A stretch of 64,000 bases of DNA from Magnaporthiopsis rhizophila (taxonomy: Eukaryota; Ascomycota; Sordariomycetes; Magnaporthales; Magnaporthaceae). Numbering within the stretch: position 1 is the stretch's first letter; the number at the start of each line of letters is the position of its first letter. The position numbers were made by a program, and so were the translations under genes. The DNA lies in contig PYSS01000002.1 of assembly GCA_003049465.1 (NCBI GenBank), forward strand, positions 434,001-498,000, given 5' to 3'. The notes under the pieces are model-generated. The model was not told the origin of the DNA. It made no database searches and was given only the letters and a program-made list of their open reading frames with translations. Positions 35,668-46,111 of this stretch are shown here, in pieces.

Positions 35668-38600
35668 TCATTTTTTGAGAAGTTTCGCAACAAGTCCGTC
35701 CCCATCCTTCGACAGCAGCTTAACCACGGCCTCGTGCCCGTGTGCCGCGGCCCACGACAGCGGCGTCTGCCCGTCCTCGTCCTTGCTATCGATATCGACC
35801 TTGCCTGTATCGAGCAGCAGCTTGACGATACCCTCGTGCCCGGTTGCCGCGGCCCACGACAGCGGCGTCTGCCCGTATTTTTCGTCCTTGCTATCGATAT
35901 CGACCTTGCCTGTATCGAGCAGCAGCTTGACCACGGCCTCGTGCCCGTTTGCCGCGGCCCACGATAGCGGCGTCCGCCCGTACTCGTCCTTGCTGTCGAC
36001 GTCGACCTTGCCTGTGCCGAGCAGCAGCTTAACCACGGCTTCGTGCCCGTTCGTCGCGGCCATCCACAGCGGCGTGTGCCCGTTCTTGTCCTTGCTATTG
36101 ATATCGACCTTGCCTGTATCGAGCAGCAGCTTAACCACGGCCTCGTGCCCGCGTTTTGCGGCCATCCACAGCGGCGTCAGCCTAAATTTGTTGTTCTTGC
36201 TGTCGATGTCGACCTTGCCTGTGCCGAGCAGCAGCTTGACCACGGCCTCGTGCCCGTTCGTCGCGGCCCACCACAGCGGCGTGTGCCCGTTCTTGTCCTT
36301 GCTGTCGATGTCGACCTTGCCTGTGCCGAGCAGCAGCTTGACCACGGCCTCGTGCCCAAAATGCGACGCTATGATAAGACTTGTAAAATTGCCGTAGGAG
36401 ACCCGCATCTTTGACTGCCAATAGATATCGAACCACGCCGAATGGCACTTCGAATTTGGATCACTAACCCTTAAGGCGAAAGGTATAATAGCAGCACCAT
36501 CGACGATACTAGCCTCGCGGAAATGAGCACCCCAATTTTTGGCAGAATAATCTAAGAAGTCGGCTTCCATGTTTACATCCGTTCGGAGGTCAAGATAGAC
36601 CGTGCAAGATTCCGCAAGAGCCTCGTGTGCTTGGCGAATGCTGAACGTATGCGCCCATTTTGTGAGAGTAGTCGGGCCCGGCAAGGACATAGCGAGAGGG
36701 AGGAGAAACTCCCTCGCCGTTTGATGGAGGAAGTAGACCTTGTTGTCGTGCACCGCGATGAATAGCCCACACCAGTCTCGGAGGCGCTGTCCGAAGCAAT
36801 CGTCGGGCTCCAGATCAAGGTCCTCCAGCCTTTTAGTGTCCGTGGCTAAGCCGACTGCAACTTGCATCTCGCGAAGAGTGAGCGGGCGGTAGGCCCCGAG
36901 GAGGATGCGAATAGCTTTCCTCGTTTCTGCTGGTTTTTTGGATCGACTTAAAATCTTCTCGTATGCCTCGTCCAACGTTTTGGGCAGATCTTCGAACGCC
37001 TTGTCAAGTCCCGAGACGGTTTTCTTGATGACGGTGTGCTTCAAATGCTCGAATACAAGGTACAACCAGAGATATGTGCGGTGAGTGCTGCTCATGAGAC
37101 GCTTTTTGAGGTGTGCCTTGAGGTCGTCATTGAATTTCTCCATCCGGCTAACTCGGTACCCGATGACCGAATTGATCTCTTCGCGAATGGTTTCCGAGTC
37201 ATCTTCGCCCTTGATTCGGATGTTGGGAAATGACTTCTCGAGGTCCTGAATGTGCTGGATCGTACCTTCATAAGGCCGACTAGTCATGAGGATCTTCAGG
37301 TTTCCTGGACGTTTTCTGAAATGGCCATGGATGTACCGTGACAAGGTCTCCATGTTACGTTCGTTTTGAAGGCACTCGTCCAGGGCGTCGAGGACAATGA
37401 CGACGGTTCCGGCTTCGGGATCTGCGGTGGCGCTCTCGAGGATATCCCAGAGCGCGGTAACATTGTTGGCGAGCTCCGCTCCGTCCTGCTTGTACCTGGG
37501 CAGGGCATGGCGCATCAACTTGGGGCGCAGGCAAAGCAGTTGATGGACTAGGGCACAGAGAGCCAATTCGATTGTGTTTTGGTCCGGGTCCTTGAAGAAG
37601 AAGTAGCATATCGCAGCGTTCTTGGGCAACCTGAAGCCGAGCCTGGAGTCGATAAGATATCTGGCGAGGACGGACTTGCCACACCCTGGATCGGCCGAAA
37701 CTAGCAGTGGACCAGAATCGGCTGTCAACCAAGATTGGTAGCTGTCGTGGTTCAGGAACCAAAGACACGTATCCGGCACGCGGTCTTGGACGCGGTCTTT
37801 GTACCAAGCATAGTCTCCACGCCTCAAGCTCTGCAGGCACTTATCTTCCTCCGACTCCTTCGCCCACTGAACAAGCTTGCCCAGTGCTGCTCTGCTCGAA
37901 GCGGCATTGATCTGCAGGGATTCATTCTCGACATTGCATCCCAGCTCTTTAATCTTTTCGAGCATGTCCTCCCATAAATCCCATTTTACAGCATCTCTCA
38001 AGAAGTTGGCGAATCTGCGCCTGAAGAACCGCAAGACACTCTGGGCTTGGAAGTCTATAATCGCCTGATAGAGCTCGACGAGACGGCTTCGGTACACCCG
38101 CTCCACATCATCGTCCTCCCCGCGTAGGGAAAGCGACTCCATGGCTGTGTAGTACCGGATCTTTTGGTTGACGTAGGCGAGGCCCCCTTCGTTGGCTCTT
38201 TGCACTTCGCTTGGGTTGGTTAGGAGGGGCAAAAGCAAGCAAATGCCGGCCCAAGCCGCGCCTGCCAGCGGACTGGCCTGCACCGCATCATCAATCCAGT
38301 CTTTTCCTAGCTGGATGCCGGCGACAACATGCTGCATTTGATCTTGGAGCACGAACTTCTGCCGTCCGATATTGAAGGCAATTTGCTTCCTTTCCATATG
38401 TTTCAGGCCCAGGTTGATGACATCCGACATTGTCTTCTGCGGATTCATAACGTTGTGTGCTTCGCACTCTGCTGTTTTGGTGTCGGACGTGGGGGTTTTG
38501 TTCGCCAAATCGTTGGACGCCTTGGAAAGGACGTCGTTCAGGTCGGTCGTGCAAGATGCGTTCGCTAGGTAAAACGACATCTTGGACAGCAGTTCCTCGT

Positions 38601-38949
38601 AGGCCTGCACTACTTCTGGCTTCTCTTTCCGAAGGGCTTCGTATGCCAGATCCCACAAAGATTCCGAGCTTGTTGCCGTCGCCCCGCCATCCTTGTTATT
38701 GCTCGTTGGGGACAATTCGGGAGGTGCTGGCCTTGGAGCACTCGGTAACTTGGGTTCGTCGGTAGCTCGAGACGAACTCGAGGGTTCGGGAATGATGACC
38801 CCATTGTCTGGTTTGTAGTCATCCTTGGCAGGCGCGGCCTCGCCTGGACCGCCTAGTTTCGGTCTGCGCCAGAATTTCAAGCGACTGGGCCGCTTTTTAG
38901 AGCTCGAGGAAGCCTCCTCGCTAGGCTTCTTCCGCCCGAATCGCGACAT
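35668..38949 (-). CDS. NLR: NWD_NACHT_N - NACHT - ankyrin
   Basis: Single-exon frame of 1093 residues. The N-terminus is basic and Ser/Pro-rich (about 1-95). A helical domain of the NWD_NACHT_N type follows: SLWDLAYEALRKEKPEVVQA, AGAAWAGICLLLPLLTNPSE, YRSRLVELYQAIIDFQAQSV. The NACHT NTPase begins near residue 410, with Walker A LLVSADPGCGKSVLARYLID and Walker B TVVIVLDALDEC (about 512-523), then a winged-helix-like part with YLWLYLVFEHLK and YRPLTLREMQVAVGLA. Seven ankyrin repeats close the protein (about 853-1085); the last is truncated. Fungal NLRs of this build act in non-self recognition and regulated cell death in the cytosol; the ligand is unknown. The N-terminal domain is not a HET, HeLo or patatin effector that I can recognise. 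Confidence 0.93.
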   Translation of the reverse strand: MSRFGRKKPSEEASSSSKKRPSRLKFWRRPKLGGPGEAAPAKDDYKPDNGVIIPEPSSSSRATDEPKLPSAPRPAPPELSPTSNNKDGGATATSSESLWDLAYEALRKEKPEVVQAYEELLSKMSFYLANASCTTDLNDVLSKASNDLANKTPTSDTKTAECEAHNVMNPQKTMSDVINLGLKHMERKQIAFNIGRQKFVLQDQMQHVVAGIQLGKDWIDDAVQASPLAGAAWAGICLLLPLLTNPSEVQRANEGGLAYVNQKIRYYTAMESLSLRGEDDDVERVYRSRLVELYQAIIDFQAQSVLRFFRRRFANFLRDAVKWDLWEDMLEKIKELGCNVENESLQINAASSRAALGKLVQWAKESEEDKCLQSLRRGDYAWYKDRVQDRVPDTCLWFLNHDSYQSWLTADSGPLLVSADPGCGKSVLARYLIDSRLGFRLPKNAAICYFFFKDPDQNTIELALCALVHQLLCLRPKLMRHALPRYKQDGAELANNVTALWDILESATADPEAGTVVIVLDALDECLQNERNMETLSRYIHGHFRKRPGNLKILMTSRPYEGTIQHIQDLEKSFPNIRIKGEDDSETIREEINSVIGYRVSRMEKFNDDLKAHLKKRLMSSTHRTYLWLYLVFEHLKHTVIKKTVSGLDKAFEDLPKTLDEAYEKILSRSKKPAETRKAIRILLGAYRPLTLREMQVAVGLATDTKRLEDLDLEPDDCFGQRLRDWCGLFIAVHDNKVYFLHQTAREFLLPLAMSLPGPTTLTKWAHTFSIRQAHEALAESCTVYLDLRTDVNMEADFLDYSAKNWGAHFREASIVDGAAIIPFALRVSDPNSKCHSAWFDIYWQSKMRVSYGNFTSLIIASHFGHEAVVKLLLGTGKVDIDSKDKNGHTPLWWAATNGHEAVVKLLLGTGKVDIDSKNNKFRLTPLWMAAKRGHEAVVKLLLDTGKVDINSKDKNGHTPLWMAATNGHEAVVKLLLGTGKVDVDSKDEYGRTPLSWAAANGHEAVVKLLLDTGKVDIDSKDEKYGQTPLSWAAATGHEGIVKLLLDTGKVDIDSKDEDGQTPLSWAAAHGHEAVVKLLSKDGDGLVAKLLKK
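35690..36385. repeat. Near-identical ankyrin-coding tandem repeats
   Basis: Seven units of about 99-105 bases inside the NLR gene. The core GHEAVVKLLLDTGKVDIDSKD is repeated almost without change. Variation is concentrated in the TPLWWAATN / TPLSWAAAN / TPLWMAAKR positions and in occasional one-residue insertions (NNKFRL, EKYGQ). The DNA is equally conserved (CAGCAGCTT, GTCGACCTTGCCTGT recur on the plus strand). Confidence 0.92.
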
Positions 38950-39299
38950 AACGCGGGGCGGGGCGCAAGGACGACGGTGGTTCCCGATACAGCAACGTAG
39001 GCTCCACGATCGAGGTGGGAAGGTCCGAAAGGATAAATCGACCAGGCGTATCGGACTGAGTAACTGGGTTGGGGCTGGGAAGTGGATTGCAGGGCACTAC
39101 TGGTATTGAATAACAATCCCAGGCTTGGTGCCTGCCACCTGCGGTCGGAGCCGCAACCCCGCTTTCAGTGTCGTCCAGGCTCGCTGCTGCCCAATGCCAG
39201 TTCCAGTTCTCATTGGACAAAAATATCTTGCCGAGGCGCATGGACCAACAGCACCAGCTCGGTCGCGCCGAGCGAACACTGGGTCTCGGCCTGCACTCG
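38950..39299. other. Region upstream of the first NLR
   Basis: Contains the NLR promoter on the minus strand. The plus-strand frame that leads into the LINE fragment is open from about 39082 but shows no pol-like motif before 39300. Nothing else identified. Confidence 0.4.
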
Positions 39300-39752
39300 C
39301 CTGGCCTACCTCCCTTATAAATATACAGGGCTTACGGTAGCCACACAAGAAAAGTAAGCAGCCGCCAAAGCATTTATAGCGTGGCTTAACACCCTCTCCC
39401 CTACGGACGTTATGGTTTACAGCGACGGATCCAAAGCGGAAGACGGAGCAGTTGGTTACGGCTGGGTAATACACCAAGCCGGCCAACGCAAACTGTCCGG
39501 ACACGGCAGACTAGCGCACCCCGCCGAAGTATTTGATGGCGAAGCGGAAGGGGCCCGGATGGGCCTGCGCAAAGCCGTCTGGAACTTCCGCAACTGCACA
39601 TATTATTTATGCCTCGACAGCCAACGGCTTTTTAAGCACGGCCCCCGATAGCTCGCAAGAGGCCTTTAAAGAGGTTCATTGCTTTATGGATAAGTACCAA
39701 GTACACATCCGTTGGTCCCCGGGCCACAAGGGAATCCCCGGAAACAAGGAGG
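39300..39752 (+). pseudogene. LINE (Tad-like) RNase H fragment
   Basis: A frame from about 39300 crosses a TAA at 39355-39357, then runs AFIAWLNTLSPTDVMVYSDG, GYGWVIHQAGQRKLSGHGRL, PAEVFDGEAEGARMGLRKAV and YYLCLDSQ. After a frameshift near 39640 it continues SSQEAFKEVHCFMDKYQVHI and RWSPGHKGIPGNKE. The order YSDGS - E - D - WSPGHKGIPGN is the RNase H domain found at the end of Tad/I-clade non-LTR retrotransposons. The first three acidic catalytic residues are present, but the element has no reverse transcriptase here and is dead. It stops abruptly where a TGTCAC sequence begins (39753). Confidence 0.75.
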
Positions 39753-39770
39753 TGTCACTGCAACAAGGGG

Positions 39771-39798
39771 TGTCACGTGATCTTCAGGTCACGTGACA
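39771..39798. repeat. Perfect inverted repeat with CACGTG cores
   Basis: TGTCACGTGA (39771-39780) and TCACGTGACA (39789-39798) are perfect reverse complements around the 8-base loop TCTTCAGG. Each arm holds CACGTG, a bHLH-type site. A degenerate TGTCACTG lies 18 bases before it. It may be the start of an LTR, since TG begins each arm. Confidence 0.8.
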
Positions 39799-40639
39799 TC
39801 CACTTTATCTAGATTTCTGCAGCGGCCGGCCCTTCGGGCCTGCCTGCACCGGAATATCATCTTTCCTACCATTTATCTTTGCACCCCCTCGTTGCCGTGA
39901 CGGCCACGACACCATGTATAACTAGGGCCCGCAAGACTCCCTGTCAAGGGGTCTGGTGTGACGGGTTTGGCAGAGTGAAGCCCTCCCCAACTCAACCAAA
40001 AGGACAACAATAACAAATCTGGCAATTTGTTCAGAGTTGGAGGGCTATAATGGCCATGGCGCTGTGCCACAGCGCCGTGCCATAACATCTGGAGGGCAAG
40101 CAACCGTTTTTTGTTTTTCCTGTTCAGTGCTGCCAGGCACCTTTTGCCGAATACACCACTGCCCCGCACGCTTTCTCTAGGCTGCTGTTACGGCATGGCG
40201 TGAGGTCCTGCTGACTCAGCCGTGCATGTGCCCTAACGCCTGGTGCTCAAGTGCGGGGCACGAGCACACGCATCTTGTAGATTCCCTCTTTCACTCTCCA
40301 TCTTCAATTCTAAGGTCTACTTGGTAGATTACATGGTTCCATTGAGCCGGTCCGTGGCAGCTGCTGAGTGACCTGAACCCCTGAGATCTCCTAGTGAGAA
40401 CCCCTTCTTGGGCACAGTACGCTACAGTGCCTCCTCGACGGCTTGTTTATTGCAAATTAGAAGCGTTTGTGCAGTTAGACCTTGTAGTTGATCCACCTCT
40501 TCTAGAACTAGTAGGAGAGGGTGAGTTGATTGCTCGCCCCGGTGGTGGGATACTGTCGTGCCTTCCCAGGCAGAGTCGTCGGGCGAGTACCGTCGCGGTG
40601 GGTGCTCCTCGACCTTGTTGACGATCTCGACGCAGTCGC
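39799..40639. other. Possible LTR region, unresolved
   Basis: The stretch from 39771 to about 40335 (TGTCACGTGA ... TTGGTAGATTACA, then TGGTTCCATTGAGCCGG) has the look of an LTR followed by a primer-site-like TGG. No second copy or target duplication was found, and the neighbouring gag-like frame is on the opposite strand. The rest shows no gene. Confidence 0.3.
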
Positions 40640-41300
40640 TCCTTATTGTCGGAACAACTTGTTGCGTGTAGGCCAGTGGGTGCCGCAGCGCTTGCAGACA
40701 TGCTGCCTCCCAAACTTGGCCTAGTCAGCGTCGACAACCACATTGGCGATATCGGCTTCCGATATCTCGTGGGCGTCGCTGAACGCCTCGTCTTCTTGCT
40801 CGTCGCTTGACGAGTCCAACATGGAGTAGATCTTCTCCATTTTGTTTTTGAACCTCTCATGGTCGAATTTCTTGTTCTTGTTCCGTCCATCTTGCCGAGA
40901 GTCACTGTTGTTGTCCTGTCACTGGGTGCGATCCTGCTGGTATGAGCACTCCTGCTGCCGCTTGGAGTAGCTGTCGCGCTTGTCCCAGTCCGTCTTGACG
41001 CGGCTGCCGGAGAGCTTCTTCTGCGCGTTGGGGTACTTAACGCGTGCTAGGTTGATGAGCACTTGACTCTTGTCATTAATGTACTTAAGGTAGGAGTGTT
41101 TAGGTGCGGAGAAAAACACAAGATTTGGTTGCTGGGGCAAGAGAGCACCCAAAATGGTGCACGTGGCGCAGTGCAGAGCCATGTATTTTGCTTTGGTCGT
41201 GGCGCATTGCAGGACCATCGAGTGCCAGGCAATCGTGCAAAGGCCAAGCGATGATGCAGGGCGCCGTGCTGATGCCTGCCGCGTGGGCATACCCGGCACG
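40640..41300 (-). mobile_element. Decayed retrotransposon gag-like polyprotein
   Basis: One minus-strand phase reads from 41299 through in-frame TGA (near 40920), TAG (near 40722) and TAA (near 40650) without a frameshift. Readable parts: YLKYINDKSQVLINLARVKY, KKFDHERFKNKMEKIYSMLD, SSSDEQEDEAFSDAHEISEA and QHVCKRCGTHWPTRNKLFRQ. The CxxC with WPTRNKLFR is like the zinc-finger segment of fungal LTR-retrotransposon polyproteins. All three stops can be explained by C-to-T changes (CGA, CAG, CAA). No protease, integrase or reverse transcriptase was found. Confidence 0.5.
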
Positions 41301-43426
41301 TGAGCGGCGTATCGGGGTGTGGGCTGACACTGTGCTCGCGCATCTTACAGTGTCCAATCGAGGTTTTAGCTCCGGGGGTCTGCTTTTTGAGGTGCCGGAA
41401 CCGAGCTGCGTAAGTGCGATCCTAAACGACGACGAATACGTGTGGGCGCTGCAATCGGCCCTATCGCAGCCCTGGAGCATGATGGAGAGCGGGGTATAGT
41501 CGAAGGACCAGAACCGCCGGCGTACCCTCCCCATAAGGTGGCAGCGGCAGGGGCAGCGGCAGATCTTGCAATCTCGCCGGCGCTTCCGCTGGGGCGCAGA
41601 ATTCCTAAAACGTTTCAGCTCGATGATGTACAGCCTCTACCGCAACAAGACCTGTCGAACCGACCGCTGCGTCACCCGGCTGGCGCCCCACGAGACCCGG
41701 GTCGGCGATTGGCATCTTTCGCCCAGGATTGAGATTATCGTCCGGCGGGTGGAAGGAGAGGCGTTCAAGTTCGTTGGTTGTTGCCCCTTCCGCGCCACAT
41801 CCGGGAGGAACTATTACTACGAGGATCTGCCTTGGAGGATTATCCCTTTGTGTAACTAACCGTACGCCTGCCTAGGCAGGCGAGCAGCCACGCCGCCTGC
41901 AACAAAGGTCTGGCGGCGACAATTGTTCTCCTGCGGATGTCTAGTTTGGATACACATGGAAAAGTTAAGCTTCGATCTGGAAGGTGCCAGCGAATGCCCC
42001 CCCGGGAATTAGTCCCTCGATGATTCCTTGATTCGTCGACCTCGTAGCAGGCCATTCAAGCATCCCCCTACGACACCATGGGCATCGCAGGCAAAGGCAG
42101 CTGTGGAGCCTTGCCAGGCTCCGCCGCGGCGCTCGTTGGCTGAACCACTAACGGCGGCTGATGGCATTCGAGATAAGAATCTGGATCATTTAGTTGTTTG
42201 CATCGGTGTAAGGAAGGGTTCGGGGCTCACGTTGGCCACAATAATCTTTATAGCTAGACATGATCTGATAGTTGAGCTTTTGGCAGGTTTTTTGATTGCT
42301 TGTGACGTTATCCAACCATAGGCGAACTCTGCCCGTATGACTGCAATCATCTCCTAGGTCCGCCATAATGGCTGGCCCTCAGTGTCAAATGAACGGATGT
42401 CTGACAAACGTTGTTGCTTGTAGGAAACGTGATCACGAAGAAATGCGCGTGGTGCGGGGCGGCGAACGAGGACTACCCAGTACGAGCGGGGACCGCGGCG
42501 TTAAAGCCCGGGTTTGGGAGAATCTGCCGGGTGGAGCGACGGATGATGAACCGGCTCCAGGACTTTGGGGCTGCTTCCGCTGCCAGGCCCTCCCCGCGGC
42601 GCTAAGTGACGGTTGTGTTGCCACACACTGACGACTGGTGAACCGCCGGCCTTCTGCTGCGAGCCGAAGTAGTTGATCTTGGCTGCCGTCCTAGCTATGG
42701 TTCAGGCTGCTGCCCTTGCTGTTGTTGGGGAACGCTCACGCCATCTGGGCAATGGCCACCTCCTCTCTGCGCCGCGATGCGCAATATACTACAAGCTTCG
42801 GGCATGCCCATCTGCAAAGTTTCGGGCATCTCCCGGCGCGGGCTGGCGCTCGTCGAGTCGCAGTCGCAGTGGGGATGTCCCGAGCGCTGACACAGCCAGC
42901 TGTTGCCGCGCGTGCCGGAGGATGTTAGGAGCCTCCCCGCTGCTTTATAATCCGCCACATAGGACGTACAGATCTTTTGGCGGGAGGGGAGGGGAGGGGC
43001 AGTGATCAATTGTGTGCTTGTTTCTTTTTTTACTGGAAAGAGGATTGCCGCATCTCCCCACTGGCATTCCGAAACATCCGGTCTCCGGAAATGCGGCAAA
43101 GGGGTTCCCCGTCAAATCCAGCTCAGACAGCCTGCCGAATTCAACCACTAGTGATTTTGCTACCGGTGATGGGTGCCGAGGAAGGGAGTCACAAGCTTCA
43201 GCCTTTTGGCGGGCGATTTTAGCACTCTCGCGCCAACGACACGACATGACTGCAACCTGCAGAGCCAAACTGCGGCTGGATAACTAGTCAGCCCCTACGG
43301 GACTTTTTGCCCTTCACGGCACAACACTGCTCGAGGGCTGGAGACTGGGCGGCGCGCAAAATGATTGCGTACGGAATGATTAACCTTTACGCGATAGCGC
43401 GCCCTTCTCTCTGGCTAGTTGGCGCA
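41301..43426. other. Spacer with small unidentified frames
   Basis: No supported gene. A 65-codon frame at 42411-42605 begins near KKCAWCGAANEDYPVRAGTA (a CxxC) and may be another relic. The last 400 bases include the promoter of the DUF2235 gene. Confidence 0.4.
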
Positions 43427-43434
43427 TATATAAA
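43427..43434 (+). promoter_or_regulatory. TATA box of the DUF2235 gene
   Basis: TATATAAA lies 91 bases before the ATG at 43525 and is followed by a CT-rich stretch (CCTGCTCTCTCTCG), the usual arrangement at ascomycete transcription starts. Confidence 0.6.
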
Positions 43435-43524
43435 GCTAGGCCCTGCTCTCTCTCGAATTCGGTTCGATTTCGAAGGCATAATTCCCAGCATCCTCCCTCG
43501 CAGAGCAAAACGCCAACGGAGGAC

Positions 43525-44865
43525 ATGATTCCAATTGTCCTCCTCTGCGATGGCACGTGGTGCGGCCGAGAGGCGGACACCCAAACCAACGTCTACCGGC
43601 TGGCCGAGCTCGTCGGCCTCGGCGTCGCCAACCCCAATTCGGAAGACGAACACGTCCTCGTCAGGCCCGAGATCAAGGCCCGCTATCGGCACGGCGTCGG
43701 CCTCAACAGCGGCTTCCTCGACTACCTTTTCAATGGCGTCACGGCCATGGACATCGCCCAAGAGTGCATCGGCGCCTACAAGTTCATCGTTGACCATTAT
43801 GACGCCGCCGACCACGAGGTTTGGATGTTCGGCCTCAGCCGCGGCGCCTATACGGTCCGCTGCGTCGCCGGCATGATAAACAACTGCGGCATCGTGCGTC
43901 GGCAGGCGAGCGAGGAGCAGACGCGGCTGCTGTGTGAGGAGGTGTGCCGCATATACCGGTCGAAGCTGGAGGTTAACGAGCCGCACTCGGCGCAGTCGGC
44001 CGATTTCCGGAGGAGGAAGTCCTGGCCCCTCATCGGGGATGAGGCGCCCGGAGAGATTGCGCGACGGCCGCCGGTGACGTTTATGGGGCTGTGGGACACG
44101 GTCGGATCGCTAGGGATCCCGACTTTAACGGGTGGCGTGGGCCTCGACTGGCCCAGGTTCTACGACGACCAGGTCTCTTCGGTCGTCGATCGGGTCCACC
44201 ACTTCGTGTCGCTCCATGACCGCTTCTATATCTTCCAGCCCTGTCTGGCCCGGCGCAGGCACCGCACGGACAGCGGGCCCCAGCCGAGGCCCGTCCACGA
44301 AGAGTGGCTTCCGGGCGCCCATTACGACCTCGGCAGGCAGCGCTTCCGCTTCTTCCGCATCGGCGCCGGCTCCATCGAGGGCCTGCTGGCGCGGTGGAGG
44401 TTCGCGACCAAAGTCATCGAGCCAAACGAGGTGCTTTCCGACTTCGCATTTCTCAAAATGTTAAAAAGCATCCAAGCGGCACAATCGGCTGATCCGACGG
44501 CCGTGGTTATCCCGTCGGCGCGCCTTGACACGGAGATGCAGCAACGGAGGGAATCGATCATTTCGAATAACGCCAGCAGGGGCGACGGGGACGTCTATGC
44601 CCGCATCACGCAATACGGCCCTTGGGGGCAGTTCTTTTGGGATCTCGGGAGGCTGTGGAGGGCTGAGGAACGCAAGACGCCGGCCATTTGGTCGCTTTTC
44701 TTTGCTCTGAGGCCTCGGTTTATCTCCACCGACAATGCCGACGTGTACGATTACACAGTAATAGATGCAGATGTGGGAATCCCTGGGGTGATTGGTACAC
44801 TCGGGGACATCTCTGCAGAAAGGTATCCGTCCGGGACTCGCCAGTCCTGGATGTCTCGGATGTAA
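43525..44865 (+). CDS. DUF2235 alpha/beta hydrolase
   Basis: Single-exon frame of 446 residues. It starts MIPIVLLCDGTWCGREADTQ, the classic DUF2235 opening with a DGTW loop. The nucleophile elbow is FGLSRGAYTVRCVAGMI, with GLSRG at residues 103-107. A downstream FMGLWDTVGSLGIP supplies the family's acidic strand and EEWLPGAHYDLG the His (about 265). The catalytic set Ser-Asp-His is therefore in place. DUF2235 proteins are serine hydrolases; bacterial members (Tle1 group) are phospholipases, while fungal members are mostly uncharacterised, so a lipid substrate is inference. The region after the His (GRQRFRFFRIGAGSIEGLLA) lacks the usual GGG run. No signal peptide. It sits between the two NLR genes and has a good TATA box. 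Confidence 0.9.
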   Translation: MIPIVLLCDGTWCGREADTQTNVYRLAELVGLGVANPNSEDEHVLVRPEIKARYRHGVGLNSGFLDYLFNGVTAMDIAQECIGAYKFIVDHYDAADHEVWMFGLSRGAYTVRCVAGMINNCGIVRRQASEEQTRLLCEEVCRIYRSKLEVNEPHSAQSADFRRRKSWPLIGDEAPGEIARRPPVTFMGLWDTVGSLGIPTLTGGVGLDWPRFYDDQVSSVVDRVHHFVSLHDRFYIFQPCLARRRHRTDSGPQPRPVHEEWLPGAHYDLGRQRFRFFRIGAGSIEGLLARWRFATKVIEPNEVLSDFAFLKMLKSIQAAQSADPTAVVIPSARLDTEMQQRRESIISNNASRGDGDVYARITQYGPWGQFFWDLGRLWRAEERKTPAIWSLFFALRPRFISTDNADVYDYTVIDADVGIPGVIGTLGDISAERYPSGTRQSWMSRM

Positions 44866-46111
44866 GCGTTGACGACGGAGGGCTGAAGGTAATAGGGCAT
44901 GGATTGCCGGAACGGGCGTCAAGGGAGTGGAATGGAAAAGGGAGCGAGAAAATCGATAGGGACAATTGAGACTGATCAATCCCGGGCGAAGTCGCTCCTC
45001 GTTCGTTTTTAAACAGTCGGTCGCTCACCCGATGCTTCGAGCCGTACCCAACAGTCGATGTTCTTTTAGCGCACGACCCGGCGAAGGGCTGATTTTACCG
45101 CCCGCAGACCATGCGGAGGAGTCGGCTCACTAGGGCCGCCAAAAACGAGGACGCGCTGTCGCAGAACGACCTAGCCGCCCCTATCGTGCTTGCAGCCTCG
45201 ACCTCTGGCTCTCTTGCGCGCATGGTGGACGGCTGCTGCGTTGGCCAAATGCAACCGCAGGCGCACCAAAGGCCGGCACAATTGGATTCCCTTTGTTTGC
45301 TGCATCCGCTCCGCCATCAGCTGCCGCGGCGACAAGGGCCACTGCTACGATAATGCGGACGCCGCCGCCAACTGCTCAGCCCGCGGCGGCCCGTGCATCC
45401 GTATTCACGTCACTGGTGAGCTAAGAACGCCGTCGTCCAGCTGATCGATTTCCACGGCCTCCACCAACGAGGACGACACGAGAGGCGCGCGCAAAACATG
45501 ATATAAATCCCACTCTCCGGGCCGTATTTAGAAAACACGACATCTTCCTTTTACGCTTTCTCTTATCTCCCACTATTGCCTGCAACATGCTTTAACACCA
45601 TGCGTCATCTAGTTTTTAGTAACGGAGGGGTGCTAGGTGAAAAAACGGCACCTAAGCTGCCAATGGCCGAGCCAGTGTTCCTCTTACCGGTTTCCCAAAA
45701 CTCCTGTGATTTTCAGTCAATAAGCTCATTTTCACACCATCCCCTTTCATGCAAGCCTGTTCAATCTGGTTCTACCACAGTCGCAGGCCGCTCCTGCCAT
45801 GCTATTAGTGCAAAAGCAGCCTAACCATTTGATGTCCCGACCTGCGGCTCTTCCAGCCTAACCAGACTGTGCCCCCGCCCTTAATTCCCCCTTCCAAACG
45901 CAAGGATAACCAAAAGTCGTTTTATTCTTTCATTTCTCTTCTCTTTCCCCCATTTCTTACATCATGCGTGTCCTTTTTTGTCTTTTCTTTGCGGGTTATA
46001 CCTTCGATTCTGCGGTCCTCTTTACCCTCTTTCTGCTATGCATCCTTTTTTGCAGCCATATCCTCCATTGGCTATTGCCCAACATACATTCTCCATTGCA
46101 ACCTGCCGGTC
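44866..46111. other. Spacer, no firm gene
   Basis: A frame at about 45240-45440 contains SCRGDKGHCYDNADAAANCS but has no signal peptide or start I can support. A pyrimidine-rich tract (about 45930-46060) leads to the PNP-like relic and could be its promoter. Confidence 0.4.

Noticed and set aside
39771..40335. Solo LTR after the LINE fragment
   Set aside because: The ends TGTCAC...TTACA are plausible but flanking bases do not match and no second copy was found.
45240..45440. Killer-toxin (KP4)-like motif SCRGDKGHC
   Set aside because: The resemblance is limited to one short Cys phrase; no signal peptide, start or remaining Cys pattern.
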